Shown: one piece after another, positions 1-9,909 of the stretch
Layout: every line of letters begins with the position of its first letter
Numbering within the stretch: the first letter of the stretch is position 1
Assembly (NCBI GenBank): GCA_947462335.1
Contig: OX381707.1
Location: 61,233,773-61,297,772, forward strand
Direction: 5' to 3'
Source of the DNA: Harmothoe impar
Taxonomy: Eukaryota; Annelida; Polychaeta; Phyllodocida; Polynoidae
DNA: 64,000 nt
The notes under the pieces: generated by a model
The model's input: the letters and a program-made list of their open reading frames with translations, nothing else
Told to the model about the DNA's origin: nothing
The model's database searches: none
Made by a program: the position numbers and the translations under genes

Positions 1-1
1 A

Positions 2-670
2 GGCCGAGTTGGTAGCCTCGAGACACAGGTGAAACAGATCAACGGCAAGGTCGGGACGATCGAAGGTACGTCTAGTGAGATTCTGGCAACTGTAACGGCG
101 CTCAAGGCGCTGCTCCCGGTGACAGCTCCCCAGCCCGGGGTGACCGCTGCCGCTCCCCGGGTGACCCCGGCAGCGGTCGGCTCCACCGCTGCTGTCAGTG
201 TCCCGGTCACCGCTACTGTCAATGCTCCACCTACGGCTGTCACCACTGCATCCGTGGTGGCTGTCAACACGGCATGCGCCGCGGCCGCCACTGTCACCGC
301 GGCCGCACTACAGCCACCCGCGGCCATGGGGCACCCGCCCGTCAACAACAACATCCCAGCTGACCCGTACGCCATGGTTTCAGGGGCGGTGCCCACCCCC
401 TCCTACATGGGTGCCCTGCCCCTGTCCTTTGGCGACACCCACGACCCCGTGCTGAATCAGCAGATTCAGGTCCTTCTCTCCAGCGCTCAGCAAATCTCAT
501 CTTTAAAAGGTACGCCATTGCACTCACATGAGTACGTCAGGCGTGGCCCGGCTCAGCTAAAAATGTCGTTGGCAATGTTAGAATCTGAAGAATACATATA
601 TGGGCTGTACCAGCTTATGAAGGACCCCTGTACTCCCCCCTTGGATAGGCCCCATATAGCAAAGCATATA
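2..670 (+). pseudogene. Gag-like ORF1 remnant of YR retrotransposon
   Basis: The frame is open from the first bases of the window, so the true start is upstream. Visible parts are a short helical segment (LETQVKQINGKVGTIEG), a long low-complexity Ala/Val/Thr/Pro region (about residues 35-100 of the visible part), and a globular end containing EYVRRGPAQLKMSLAMLES followed by an aromatic patch (EEYIYGLYQLMKDP). This layout resembles ORF1 of DIRS/Ngaro elements. No CCHC knuckle is present. The frame passes straight into the RT region in another frame near 650-680, which suggests an internal deletion that removed the end of Gag and the start of RT. Confidence 0.55.
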
Positions 671-1818
671 CGGGGGCCTATCTCTGGAAGGCGGACCTTA
701 CACGTGCTTACCGCCAGCTCCGTTGTGACCCAGGAGACCTCCCCCTCCTGAGCTTCACTTTTGATGGCATGTACTATGTGGAAGTCTCACCCTCTTTTGG
801 CTGTCGCTTCTCCGGGGCGGCATGTCAGAGGACAACCATGGCAGTGGTCTACCTCATGCGGCGCGCAGGTTATTGGGCTCTCTCCTACCTGGATGACTTC
901 TGTGGCGCCGCAGCCACCCTGGAGGAGACCACAAGTGCATACAAATACTTCCATACACTGGCGAGAGACCTCGGCCTGGTACTTGCCCCTGAGAAGTGCA
1001 TGGCCCCCACGACGGCGCTGGTATGGCTGGGCTTCCATCTAGATACCACTATCATGACAGTATCAGTTCCCCGACAGAAGCTCATAGATCTTCTCGCAGA
1101 CTGTGAGCCGTGGCTTAGTGCAATAACAGCCACAAAGAAGCAAATACAGTCGCTTGCAGGTCGCCTAATACACGTCTCCAAGTGCATACCACATGCGCAC
1201 AGATTCATGTGCCGTATCCTTCAAGCCCTCCGAGCAGCTCATGAGTCCACACAAGTACCGGTGACAAAATCATTCAGGGCGGATGTGACATGGTTCGTCA
1301 GGTATGCAAAGGACACGAATGGTGTACACCTGCTCCAACCAGACAGGGTGGAACACCACATAACCTGTGACTCGTCAGACACAGGGGGAGGCGCTCATTC
1401 TGACTCAGAGTACTACTCCCAAGAGTATGATCGAAAATACCTGGCAAAGTATCCACACACCCACCAGCGAGAAGCCACAAACCTCCTAGTGGCATACAGG
1501 ACACTCAGGCCGTGCTCATCAGTTGGCATGCGCATTGTGATGCACACTGACAACCTGTCGTCCAAATATGCTCTGAAAACGGGACGAACCGAAGACCCAG
1601 TGTTAGCAGCGTGTGCTAGGCAACTATGGCTGGATGCCACCCTAGCTGACCACACTCTCACGATCCTGCATGAGCCTGGCGTCGAAATCCCCCTAGCCGA
1701 TGCCCTTAGCAGGATGGCTGAACCTGCTAGGAGAGACTATGCTCTGGCCCAGGTCAAAGCTAGGTCACTAGCACGCCGTGACCCACTTAGCCCAACCCCC
1801 ACTTTTGTTGACATATGA
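649..1818 (+). pseudogene. Reverse transcriptase-RNase H remnant (N-terminally truncated)
   Basis: The frame opens after a TAG at 646-648. It begins just before RT motif A (KADLTRAYRQL, about 688-720), continues through YLDDF (motif C, about 886-900) and the thumb (LVWLGFHLDTT), then an RNase H domain with CDSSDTGGG, the HTDN box and a C-terminal LADALSR motif. Motif order and the RNase H-to-recombinase arrangement match DIRS/Ngaro pol. The fingers region before motif A is absent, so no active RT could be made. The end overlaps the recombinase frame by about 40 bases, as is usual in this class. Confidence 0.75.
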
Positions 1819-2808
1819 TGTTCCTAGAATAAGAACTTATCTACATCGTATACCTTGGTGTATTACAGGTACCCCCTTAGGCCACCAGGCAATAACTTCA
1901 TACAATGCATCGCTATCCACCAGGACACATGCAAACAGACTTCGTCAAGCCACAATGTATCTAACATTTTCTCTCCTATATGGAGTAAATATTATGAATC
2001 CCTCAGTACCCGAGTGCTGCTTATATCAGCAATTTCTGGCCAATACTCTAAAATCAGCTGCTGCAAGGGAGAATTATGTGAGTGGTGCCAAACTCTGGAT
2101 AGAGGAGAGGGGAGGAAATGGAGACAATCTCAGGTCGCACCAAGCCCTCTGTGTCGCAAAAGGAGCGATAAGGGTTTACCCTCACATACCTAACCCAGCC
2201 CCGGCTCTGTTGCCAGCTGACCTGGTAAAGGTCTGCTTGTACCTCGACAGAGCTGGATTCCCGGTCATAAAGGCGGCACTGTGCTTAGGGTTCTTTTCTT
2301 TTCTACGCTCATCGAACCTACTCACACCAACGGCAGTCTTGTGGGGAGGCCCACATACCCTCCAGAGACGTGACATGGTAATACACCCACAGGGGCTGCA
2401 GGTCATTATCAGATCCTCAAAGACTATCACGCCTGGGACCCTGCCATCGATAGTATTCCTCCTGAGGCTACATCATTCTCCAGCGTGCCCCGCAACCGCC
2501 TGGAAGAACTATGTCGATGTCACACAGACCCAGCCTTCCTACTCCAGGGCGGCGCTCCCTTGACCACCCAACAGCTGGTATCGGTGGTCAAGCAGGCCCT
2601 GTCGTCTTTTGGGTGCCCATATGCCCAGGAGTTCAGGTCCCACTCCCTATGCCGGGGTGGAGCCCAGGCTGCGGTAGCGGCTGGATGTGACAGACAAGAT
2701 GTGGCTACACATGGCACCTGGTCATCAGTCAATGGGCTACGCACATATGCACCAGCACAATCATCCCTACAGGTCTCAGCTACTCTGTCGACCCTATTTG
2801 CACCTTAA
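1778..2808 (+). pseudogene. Tyrosine recombinase remnant, frameshifted
   Basis: Two overlapping frames (1778-2563 and 2485-2808) together form one tyrosine recombinase; the frame changes at about 2520-2535 (VDVTQTQ in one frame, CHTDPAFLLQGGAPL in the next). The first catalytic Arg region is seen as FFSFLRSSNL. The HxxR box reads HSLC-RGGA, so the expected Arg (HSLR in the 9 kb element) is Cys, a TGC codon explained by one C-to-T change. The downstream W region (GTWSSVNGLRTYAP) keeps a Tyr. This enzyme normally integrates the circular DNA intermediate; this copy cannot. Confidence 0.75.
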
Positions 2809-3912
2809 AAAGACAGTCCTTACTCAGGGACTCACCTTATGACATGTTACTGCATAAAATGTACTTAACATAAAATGTATCATTTGATATTTTATTTTTC
2901 ATCCCCTTACTGTTAAAAGGGACTTATGTCGTTCAACACTTTCATGGATGTGCCTGTAAAATGTATCATGTTCAAGACACTTCACAGGATAAACCTCCAA
3001 TATATAAAAGACTTGTTTGAGTGTTCATTATTCATGGTGTGAGGGCATGGAGTTTTTGAGACTCGGCATGGCTGTGTTTATGTCCATATAACACTGTTGT
3101 GATGTCATCCTTGATCTGTACTTCCACTTATTCACTCTACTATCTGATGTATATCGCATTGTTAGTGATGATAACCACAAAGGATGACTTTTGTATTGAA
3201 TCATGAAAATACACCTGTATCCATTTCGAAGAGCAATCGGCAGACCTTTATCATTTACCGCAACTGGCGTTTTCAGCAAACCTTGTTAAACATAATCAGA
3301 CATTACCAGACATGCGCTGTTCATTTTAGGTACTTTCGTTGGAAATAAGCCTGATGAGTATAATCATATGTGAAATAGGGGGACAGTCTAATTATGACTG
3401 ATGCTATCAGATTTCGAAATACACGTACCTAAATAAGAAAATCAAGGATCTCCAGTAATGACACGATGTTGAAAGTCATATCTACACTGTAAAAATATTC
3501 CATTGAATGTACAGAAAATCATATAAAATTTTACGGTGCATTTTTGGGTCAATGTAAAATCGAATAATTTTACTTTGAATTATCCATAATCCAGTACAGT
3601 GAAACACAGTTTTTTATCATTATTTTGAAACACAGTTTATTTTACGGTAAAGCTATGCTTAAGTTGAGGAGATTTTCATAGATGCCATGAACACCATTTC
3701 CGTGGGGATAAGAAATATTTATACAGACACATCTGTAAGGTTTACTCTGTAGCCATCCTAGAGTGACTTCTACTCATGGTATGTGTGGTGGTTGTTAGGG
3801 ACGCGACTGAGCCCGCCACAGTTGGATTCAAAATTTGTGCTGAGAGGACGCTTCCTCATAAGGTCTACATGGTAGCCTTGCACCCCAACTGTCGATTAAA
3901 GCAATTAGCTTA
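2809..3912. other. AT-rich stretch without a gene
   Basis: No coding frame with recognisable content. The sequence is AT-rich and may include the 3' untranslated part of the element to its left (a polyadenylation-like AT-rich zone near 2860-2900), but I saw no terminal repeat that proves it. Confidence 0.4.
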
Positions 3913-3953
3913 TTAGGATTCTATATGACAAACTAGGAGTCTAGAATCATCCA

Positions 3954-5080
3954 TGATGGCATCAGCATGGTGTTTTGCATGTGGAAAAGACAACACAACC
4001 CCAAGGGGCAAGAACTGTCGAGAGGAGCCCGAGGAAGGGCATGTATCGATGCCACTACGCCGCTGCTCCAGGTTGAAGCCCCCGTGGAGAAGGAGGCCGA
4101 AGTGGAGGCCCAGGAGGCCGTGAACAAGAGTTTGTCGGAACTCCATGATAAGAAGAAATTCGGGAGTTGTGCGGAGTATTTGGAGTACTTGGAGGCGTTG
4201 GATGCGGACCAGGAGGAACAGGAACGTGTAGAGGCGCTGGAGGAGAAGATCAGGTCGCGGATCACCGGCCATGCTTCCCGCTCAAAGACAAAGACTCCAC
4301 CTCACTCAAGGGATCCTACACCGGACCCCCCCCCCCTCCCGGACAAGCACCCCCCGGATGTTTGACCTAAAGGAAGAAGGTAGAGACAATTCTGCGGATC
4401 GTGTCACTAGACGTAGAATTTTTTTTGATTTAAAGCGTTTCACTAGGGGCAGAGAACCTCGTTCATTATCATATGCTGAACTCATGTACGTCTCCCTCAA
4501 CTGGGCGTGTGTGGGTATCGATGACCACACATTCTGTGAGTTGGGGGAGGTGAAGAAATTTCTTCGCCATTTAGGCTTTATTTCTCTCAAGGCCTCGAGT
4601 GACATTTATGATGAGGCAGCTTATGCTGAGTATGATGCAGACATAAGAGAAGAGTGTGTATGGGGAAATGACATTGAAGAATTCGGTTTTGGTACAGAAT
4701 TTGTGGAAAAGAAATACTTTGGTACAGAGGGCCTAAAAAAGTGTAAGGTTCCTGAGGCTAAACAACAAGCCCCAGGGAAGGGTAGGGGCCGCGGCGCCCA
4801 AGGTGGTTCTGGTAGAGGTAGGGGTGGCTATGCTACAGGTAACACCACTTCTCAAGCGTCTGGTCGTTTTAACCAAGGCGTGAGAACCAATGAGGTTGGG
4901 GATATAATCCCCTGCAACAGGTTCAATGGAGGGGGGTGTGACTCTCGTCCCTGTGCTTTTGCACATGTTTGCCAGAAATGCCACGATCCTACCCACAATT
5001 TCACCAGATACTATGATGATATTGCTGATTGGAAATGGTATACCAAAGTCGGGCATGGAACCATATTGAGCATGGAGTGA
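3954..5080 (+). pseudogene. Second Gag-like ORF1 pseudogene of a YR retrotransposon
   Basis: Three frames combine into one protein. It starts at 3954 with MMASAWCFACGKDNTTPRG (a CxxC start), shifts near 3970-4060 to an acidic coiled-coil region (VEKEAEVEAQEAVNKSLSEL, EEQERVEALEEK), and shifts again at the C-tract near 4328. The last part has a conserved globular region (SLSYAELMYVSLNWACVGID), a Gly/Arg-rich stretch (GKGRGRGAQGGSGRGRGG), and a zinc finger C-x6-C-x4-C-x3-H followed by CQKCHDPTH. The fourth ligand of that last knuckle is Tyr instead of Cys. The plan matches ORF1 of the element at 8.5-13.6 kb but the sequence is clearly different. No RT follows; the copy is a 5' remnant with a leader at about 3780-3950. 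Confidence 0.65.
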
Positions 5081-5202
5081 TGAACCGAATAACGCTGGGA
5101 ACTGAATAAAACTGAGATAAATGAGTCAGATACACAAAATACCATTATGATTATTGTCTATAGGCACTGTATTAAAGTGCCATTGATGTTCCATATTCTG
5201 TA

Positions 5203-5337
5203 AGAATATCAGTGATTCACTGGTACCACTGGGTGCCAGACTTCAACGTTATCATTATGGTGAACTTTAAACAATGGCCACCATTAATTTTAGGGTGAAA
5301 GTCCGGCACCCAGTGGTGCCAGTGAATCTCTGTTATT
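5203..5337. repeat. Imperfect hairpin, arms about 38 bp
   Basis: The arm at 5203-5241 (TGATTCACTGGTACCACTGG and on) is the reverse complement of the arm at 5299-5337 (CCAGTGGTGCCAGTGAATC) with a few mismatches and a spacer of about 57 bases. It lies 120 bases after the Gag pseudogene and could be a short foldback element or the remains of terminal repeats. Confidence 0.6.
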
Positions 5338-5389
5338 TCAACGGAATTTTTTAATAATGTATTTGCATAATATTTTTATATTCCTGCTG

Positions 5390-6600
5390 TCACCAGGGTA
5401 ATTTGAGCATAGGCGGAGGACTGCAGTTTTTGGGAATTGTTTTGCAACTAGTTCATAATAATTATCACTCACTGATAATGCTGATAATTGGCAAATAAGC
5501 TCTAAATGCATTGTATCCCATGATAAATGGGGACAATTATTCATTCAAAGTTTCGCTCAAGAAAAAATTTTTACGGTTTGTTTTTAGTAGTTTTGAGTAA
5601 CTGATGGTAAATTAGGACAATTATCTGCCACTTTGAGACTTGAGTTATGGGATGGTGTCATATACATGCTAATCTTAGAAAACATTCTCATTGTAGTCTA
5701 CATAGACATCTATCCTAGAACATGTTATCATGTATTTAGCACTCTTTTGCAATCCTGGTGCCCCCTGTGGCAAAAACCAGATCTAAGAATCCCCCGCTGA
5801 TATGTCCTTTTTGTAAATGGCTGAATTGATTTTTCCAGAAATGTATTTCTTAAGTTACCTGTAGCCTACACTGTGCCCTCTGGAAGGCCTCTCTTCAGTT
5901 CTATGTTACACGTACTTAGCTAGCTGTTAATTCATAGGTGTGGGGGGGGGGGGGAGGGGGGGGTGTAGTGGGGAATGGCTATAAGATTACAGTGGATTTG
6001 TAATTTTGAGACTCCAGGAGCGTCCTATGGCTTCGCTGATTAGATCTTTCACATATGTGACCCATCTAGGGAAAACACCCCTTCAGGCAGGATTTTTAGC
6101 TCTGGGTTTGACCACCAGGAGGCACCATAGTTGCAAAAGAGTGTTAAATACATGAAAAAAGTTCTAAACCCATTTTTTATGTAGAATGCAATGATCTTCA
6201 TAAAATGATTCCATCTTTGATGCAAACATTCTACATTTGGAATGCAAAAAGAACGTTTTTGTGAAGAATTAACACATATGATACTTTCTGGTTGCCATGG
6301 AAACCATTCCAAAAGCCTAAATTGGAGGTAATAATCTGGATTTCTTGGAAAATCCCATTACTTACCCAAAACTGAAAAGAGAACACAAAAATTCCTTCTA
6401 GAACCAAATTTGGACTAATAAATCCAATTTTATTTGTTGTTTTTTTCAAATATAACTGATTTTTCATAATAATCATCATTTACTATGGGATACAATGCAA
6501 TTAGAGCTTATTTACCATTTTCAGTTAGTGATATGTACTAATGTTTGAAAAGCAATTCCCACAAAACTACCAGGATTTATTTAGCTCATGATATCTCATT
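5390..6600. repeat. Foldback (long inverted repeat) element, about 1.2 kb
   Basis: The left half is repeated in reverse in the right half. 5490-5525 (AATAAGCTCTAAATGCATTG) matches the complement of 6485-6520, and 5728-5770 (TATTTAGCACTCTTTTGCAA) matches the complement of 6108-6150. Similarity continues outward (GGGAATTG at both ends) and inward to a centre near 5940-5995 that includes a G-tract (5942-5968). The arms are diverged by substitutions and indels, so the element is old. No coding capacity. The precise ends are uncertain by about 30 bases. Confidence 0.65.
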
Positions 6601-6911
6601 TTAAAGATTATGACACCAATTTTAATTACTATTTCCCCCCTGGAGGAGTTTTTTCCCTCGCCTGGTCACATATATCATAATATCAGAGGAGGAAGGGGGT
6701 GCGAGCTTTCAGGCCCTACACATCTGACGCTGTCTCTTGCTGCGAGTATAGCTTTATTATGGCAGTAATCAAAGCTGACAGCAATGCCCTGTCTATAATC
6801 ATTATCATGAAAGAGGTGAATTAATATTCAGGAAGATCTGATTTTGGATATATCCCTTAATGCATTGATTTCTATGATCCACAGAAAGTAGATAAAATTC
6901 TTAGGACTTAC

Positions 6912-7232
6912 CTGATTGGGAGTCCTGTCTCTTGGTGGATGATGGTCATCTCTGCCATGAAACACCAGCGCGTCATATGTGAGAGGGTCACCTCTCTGGG
7001 TGGAGAGTCTACAGGGGACACCACACTGTTCTACCATGGCCGTCTCTCTTCCCTCCAGTATGTGCTTCCAGGCACTGTCACCAAAGAAGGAGTTCCAGAA
7101 CACAATTCTCTTCTCATTGCTGTGATATGTTTGTTGATGGGGGTGTGGTACTGGTAGGTGGAAGATGAGCAACAGTCCAGCTAGTGCCACAGCAGTAAGG
7201 GTAGTTGTAGTGATGCGTTTTGGATTGTCCAT
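6912..7232 (-). CDS. First coding exon of an alpha-1,3-fucosyltransferase-like gene
   Basis: The exon encodes 107 aa with a type II Golgi topology: a short cytosolic end (MDNPKRITTTT), a membrane anchor (about residues 11-26, LTAVALAGLLLIFHL), then the N-terminal part of the GT10 fold with RIVFWNSFFGD, two Cys (QCGVPCRL), and YDALVFHGRDDHHPPRDR, which match the conserved GT10 N-terminal region. Such enzymes transfer fucose from GDP-fucose to GlcNAc in glycans. An in-frame TGA lies two codons upstream of the ATG, supporting this start. A consensus donor (CAG|GTAAGT) ends the exon in phase 0 at 6912. No later exon is visible toward position 1; it would lie beyond the retroelements outside the window, or the gene is broken. 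Confidence 0.7.
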
Positions 7233-7319
7233 ACTTCACCGAAACCTGGCAATGTCTTGTAGTATTTGGAAATATCAGCAATATCCTACCAGAAACAGAT
7301 TATTAGTTACACTCTGGAA

Positions 7320-7322
<3 letters not shown>

Positions 7323-7404
<82 letters not shown>
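7323..7404. repeat. (AT)n microsatellite
   Basis: Perfect alternating AT of about 80 bases. The tyrosine/isoleucine open frames across it on both strands are artefacts of the repeat. Confidence 0.97.
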
Positions 7405-7406
<2 letters not shown>

Positions 7407-7435
7407 GTTACCATACTCTATATCAGTATATGCAC

Positions 7436-7650
7436 ATAAGGGGCCCTTGATGGGGGGGTCCCCATGTCGCATGTCGATTTTAATAAATGGCCATGTCGCA
7501 TGTCTATGTCGATTTTAAGAACTGTCCATGTCCCATGTCACTATCTTTTAAAGTCTCATGTCGCATGTCACTATAGGCCTCATGTCGCATGTCGAATTTA
7601 AGAAATGCCCATGTTGCCATGTCGAATTTAGGGGTCTAGGGCCATACATA
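7436..7650 (+). repeat. Dispersed CATGTCG-rich repeat, copy 1
   Basis: It begins with GGGGCCCTTGATGGGGGGGT and ends with AATTTAGGGGTCTAGGGCC. The body is degenerate tandem units of roughly 25-30 bases with CATGTCGCATGTCGATTTTA. Related copies, mostly inverted, lie at 37855-38035, 51845-51905, 60890-61095 and 63676-63892. No coding capacity. Confidence 0.75.
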
Positions 7651-8389
7651 ATACGTCAAACCCATCTTACCCAAAAGAGTCAATCAGAGATCTCTGTTAA
7701 AGCGTCATTCTCACCAGGGGTCTATATCGTTTTTATAGTATTATTCAAGTCAAACAATGTGTGTCATATTAGTGGTGAGAGTAAATCATTCACATTACCT
7801 CTGAGTGTGTGTGTAGACCTCCCAATGTGCCCCACTGAGTGTAGGCTAACTAGTTCATACCAAGGCTAGTTATAGTGTAACCCGGTATTACAGGGCCAGT
7901 ACTCTCCTACTCAAAGGTATCAATTAAAAAAACAATCAAATAGGAACGAGTAGCAGCAATCTGATAACCTCTCATGCAGAACATTGTAGATGAGAGCAAT
8001 CACAATGAGACCCAATCAATCGTCCCCCATGCCAAATACTGGGTGTGTCAGAGAAGTAACACCAGGATAAGAAGGGGGGGGGGGGGGATAAAATGGCACA
8101 TATGCTACGTTCCCACATAAATAAGTGCAGTATTTCCCTTTAAAAAGAGGCATGCAACTAATTAAAACGACGTGTTTTCTCACAGTGACAAACATGAGAA
8201 AGGGAAAGAGTGTGTCTCTCACATTCAGGGGGATCTGTAACTTTATCCTGACATGGTGGTGATTCTGATTGGTATAAGAATACAACTGCAATGCTGACAT
8301 TTCGAATGGGAGGCATTTATAGGAGAAGAGGCACTGGTACTAGCAAAAAAGGAAGTGGGCTCAATGACATGCTATCTCATTGCAATTGG

Positions 8390-8391
<2 letters not shown>
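7651..8391. other. Noncoding stretch with a G-tract
   Basis: No gene recognised. It contains a poly-G tract at about 8075-8088 and otherwise unique AT-rich sequence leading into the microsatellite that borders the Ngaro element. Confidence 0.4.
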
Positions 8392-8441
<50 letters not shown>

Positions 8442-8448
8442 CAATTGG

Positions 8449-8486
<38 letters not shown>
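8392..8486. repeat. Interrupted (AT)n tract at the 3' border of the Ngaro element
   Basis: Two (AT)n runs (8392-8438 and 8450-8486) are separated by a copy of GCAATTGGCT, which also precedes the first run. The 3' terminal repeat of the retroelement starts directly at its right end. Confidence 0.9.
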
Positions 8487-8490
<4 letters not shown>

Positions 8491-8571
8491 TATACACTGC
8501 TCTTAACTAGACAACCTATATAAGGATAACAGGACTCAGGAGTGCGGCTCAGATAAACATAAACACGCGCC
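8485..8571 (-). repeat. Split direct repeat B2 (3' terminus)
   Basis: This copy matches 8793-8879 nearly base for base (ATTCTATACACTGCTCTTAA to AAACACGCGCC). The outer end abuts (AT)n. Confidence 0.9.
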
Positions 8572-8620
8572 TTTTATTCAAAAATAACAAGAAAGAAAGA
8601 AAAAAATCATAAAAAAAAAA

Positions 8621-8796
8621 AATCACAGAAATCAATCTCTCAGACCTCTGTCTTGGCCAACGGTTCAGGTAGCTCTGCCTGTGACCGGTGTAGGTTGTGC
8701 ACACCACCCTGCTGACCACTAGGTCTCACACCACTAATGACAGATGCGTTGTGAAGAATATAATCTAATTAATTTGACAATTAATCATTCACATAT
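8621..8796 (-). repeat. Split direct repeat A2
   Basis: Matches A1 at 13424-13601 (AATCACAGAAATCAATCTCT to AATTAATCATTCACATAT). It is separated from B2 by a 49-base A/T-rich spacer (8572-8620). Confidence 0.9.
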
Positions 8797-8879
8797 TCTA
8801 TACACTGCTCTTAACTAGACAACCTATATAAGGATAACAGGACTCAGGAGTGCGGCTCAGATAAACATAAACACGCGCC
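8793..8879 (-). repeat. Split direct repeat B1
   Basis: Direct copy of B2. It touches A2, so the junction reads CACATATTCTATAC, the sequence expected if the outer ends of A1 and B2 were joined in a circle. Confidence 0.9.
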
Positions 8880-8952
8880 AAACCCATCCGTCCGCCCCAG
8901 CCCACGAATGAGGCATGAATCATTTTTATAGCAAACAACAAGGTACAAATAA

Positions 8953-9909
8953 TTACACACTCATCAGCTTCCTGCTGTACTCCAACTCATCATGAATGAG
9001 CTGCTCAGAGCTCTTACAGATATAGGCAAGCACACACCATGACCTCCAATCGCCCCTAGCTTTGATATCATATATGGGAACCCCTAGCGAGGCCATCTCT
9101 GTAGCCCCCCCACGCCTCAGACTATGCGAACGAAAATCACCCACTAACCCTGCCCGGGCACATATTGTACGCAGCTGATTCTGGTACCATTCATATTTCA
9201 TCGCTACAAATCTACCACTAACAGGCCAGCCAAACAGCTGAGTCATTTCCACTTTGCTACACATGTCCAACAACAACAACACTGCTTTCACAGCACATAA
9301 CGGTGAGTTAATCAAACACACTGGTATCTTCAATTCCCTCTCCCTGTATTTGATTGTCTTTGTCTCTCTCACAATAATGTACAATCCCCATGAATGAAAC
9401 TCCACATCGTGAACTTTCAAAGTCATATTTCCAGCACATACATTTGACTTTCTCAAAAGGCATCTGAAGGACACCAACATGGCTGCCCAAAGGCAAACGT
9501 CCTTAGGTCTACTTAAATCTATATGCTCAAACACTAGGAGCAACTCCTTAACCCCAATAGGATCAGCGTGCTGTACATAATCCCCTAGCACTCGTTTTGC
9601 CCCCTGTAATGTTGCCCTGACCACAAAAGCAGTAGATGGGTATACACAATCCAGAATTTCATGAAGTACCTTTACAGCCGCCAAATAATTCACAATCGAG
9701 GAATACTTCATACTCCTAGCCATGTAGGCTATATAGGCTGATATAATATATGGTGTAGCTGGCACCGCATCATTACCAAACAAAGAGCAAAACTCAAAAT
9801 AAGCATTCCATTGAGACTCTCTCGTCAGCCAAGTCTGCTCACCAAATACTTGGGATTGTAAGAACGCCACCTCCAACTCCAGTCTTTCCACTACAATGAC
9901 AAACAACAA
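8953..9909 (-). CDS. Tyrosine recombinase of Ngaro element
   Basis: 318 aa, a usual length for Ngaro recombinases. It has an N-terminal SAM-like DNA-binding part (about 15-110) and a catalytic part with the first Arg in SFRCLLRKSN (about residue 150), the intact HxxR box HSLRRGGAT (about 262), GDWRSW, and a Tyr in VLAYICKS. These are the residues a tyrosine recombinase needs to integrate a circular DNA. The start ATG overlaps the 3' end of the RT frame by 19 bases in another frame, as in other compact retroelements. No frameshift or stop is seen, so the enzyme may be active. No RKHRY residue is obviously missing. Confidence 0.85.
   Translation of the reverse strand: MLFVIVVERLELEVAFLQSQVFGEQTWLTRESQWNAYFEFCSLFGNDAVPATPYIISAYIAYMARSMKYSSIVNYLAAVKVLHEILDCVYPSTAFVVRATLQGAKRVLGDYVQHADPIGVKELLLVFEHIDLSRPKDVCLWAAMLVSFRCLLRKSNVCAGNMTLKVHDVEFHSWGLYIIVRETKTIKYRERELKIPVCLINSPLCAVKAVLLLLDMCSKVEMTQLFGWPVSGRFVAMKYEWYQNQLRTICARAGLVGDFRSHSLRRGGATEMASLGVPIYDIKARGDWRSWCVLAYICKSSEQLIHDELEYSRKLMSV

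Larger units (their letters stand above)
1..2808 (+). mobile_element. Broken tyrosine-recombinase (DIRS/Ngaro-like) retrotransposon, left edge cut by window
   Basis: Three coding remnants lie in the order Gag-like, reverse transcriptase/RNase H, tyrosine recombinase, which is the order of DIRS/Ngaro-type retrotransposons. Gag runs off the left edge. The N-terminal half of the RT is missing, the recombinase has a frameshift and a catalytic Arg is replaced, so the copy is dead. I could not identify terminal repeats on the right side (2809-3100), so the right boundary is the end of the recombinase frame. The GC-rich coding part contrasts with the AT-rich flank. Confidence 0.8.

Noticed and set aside
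7165..7472. Open frames with long Tyr-Ile repeats on both strands (also at 8291, 13549, 34781 and 35035)
   Set aside because: They are translations of (AT)n microsatellites and have no other protein features.
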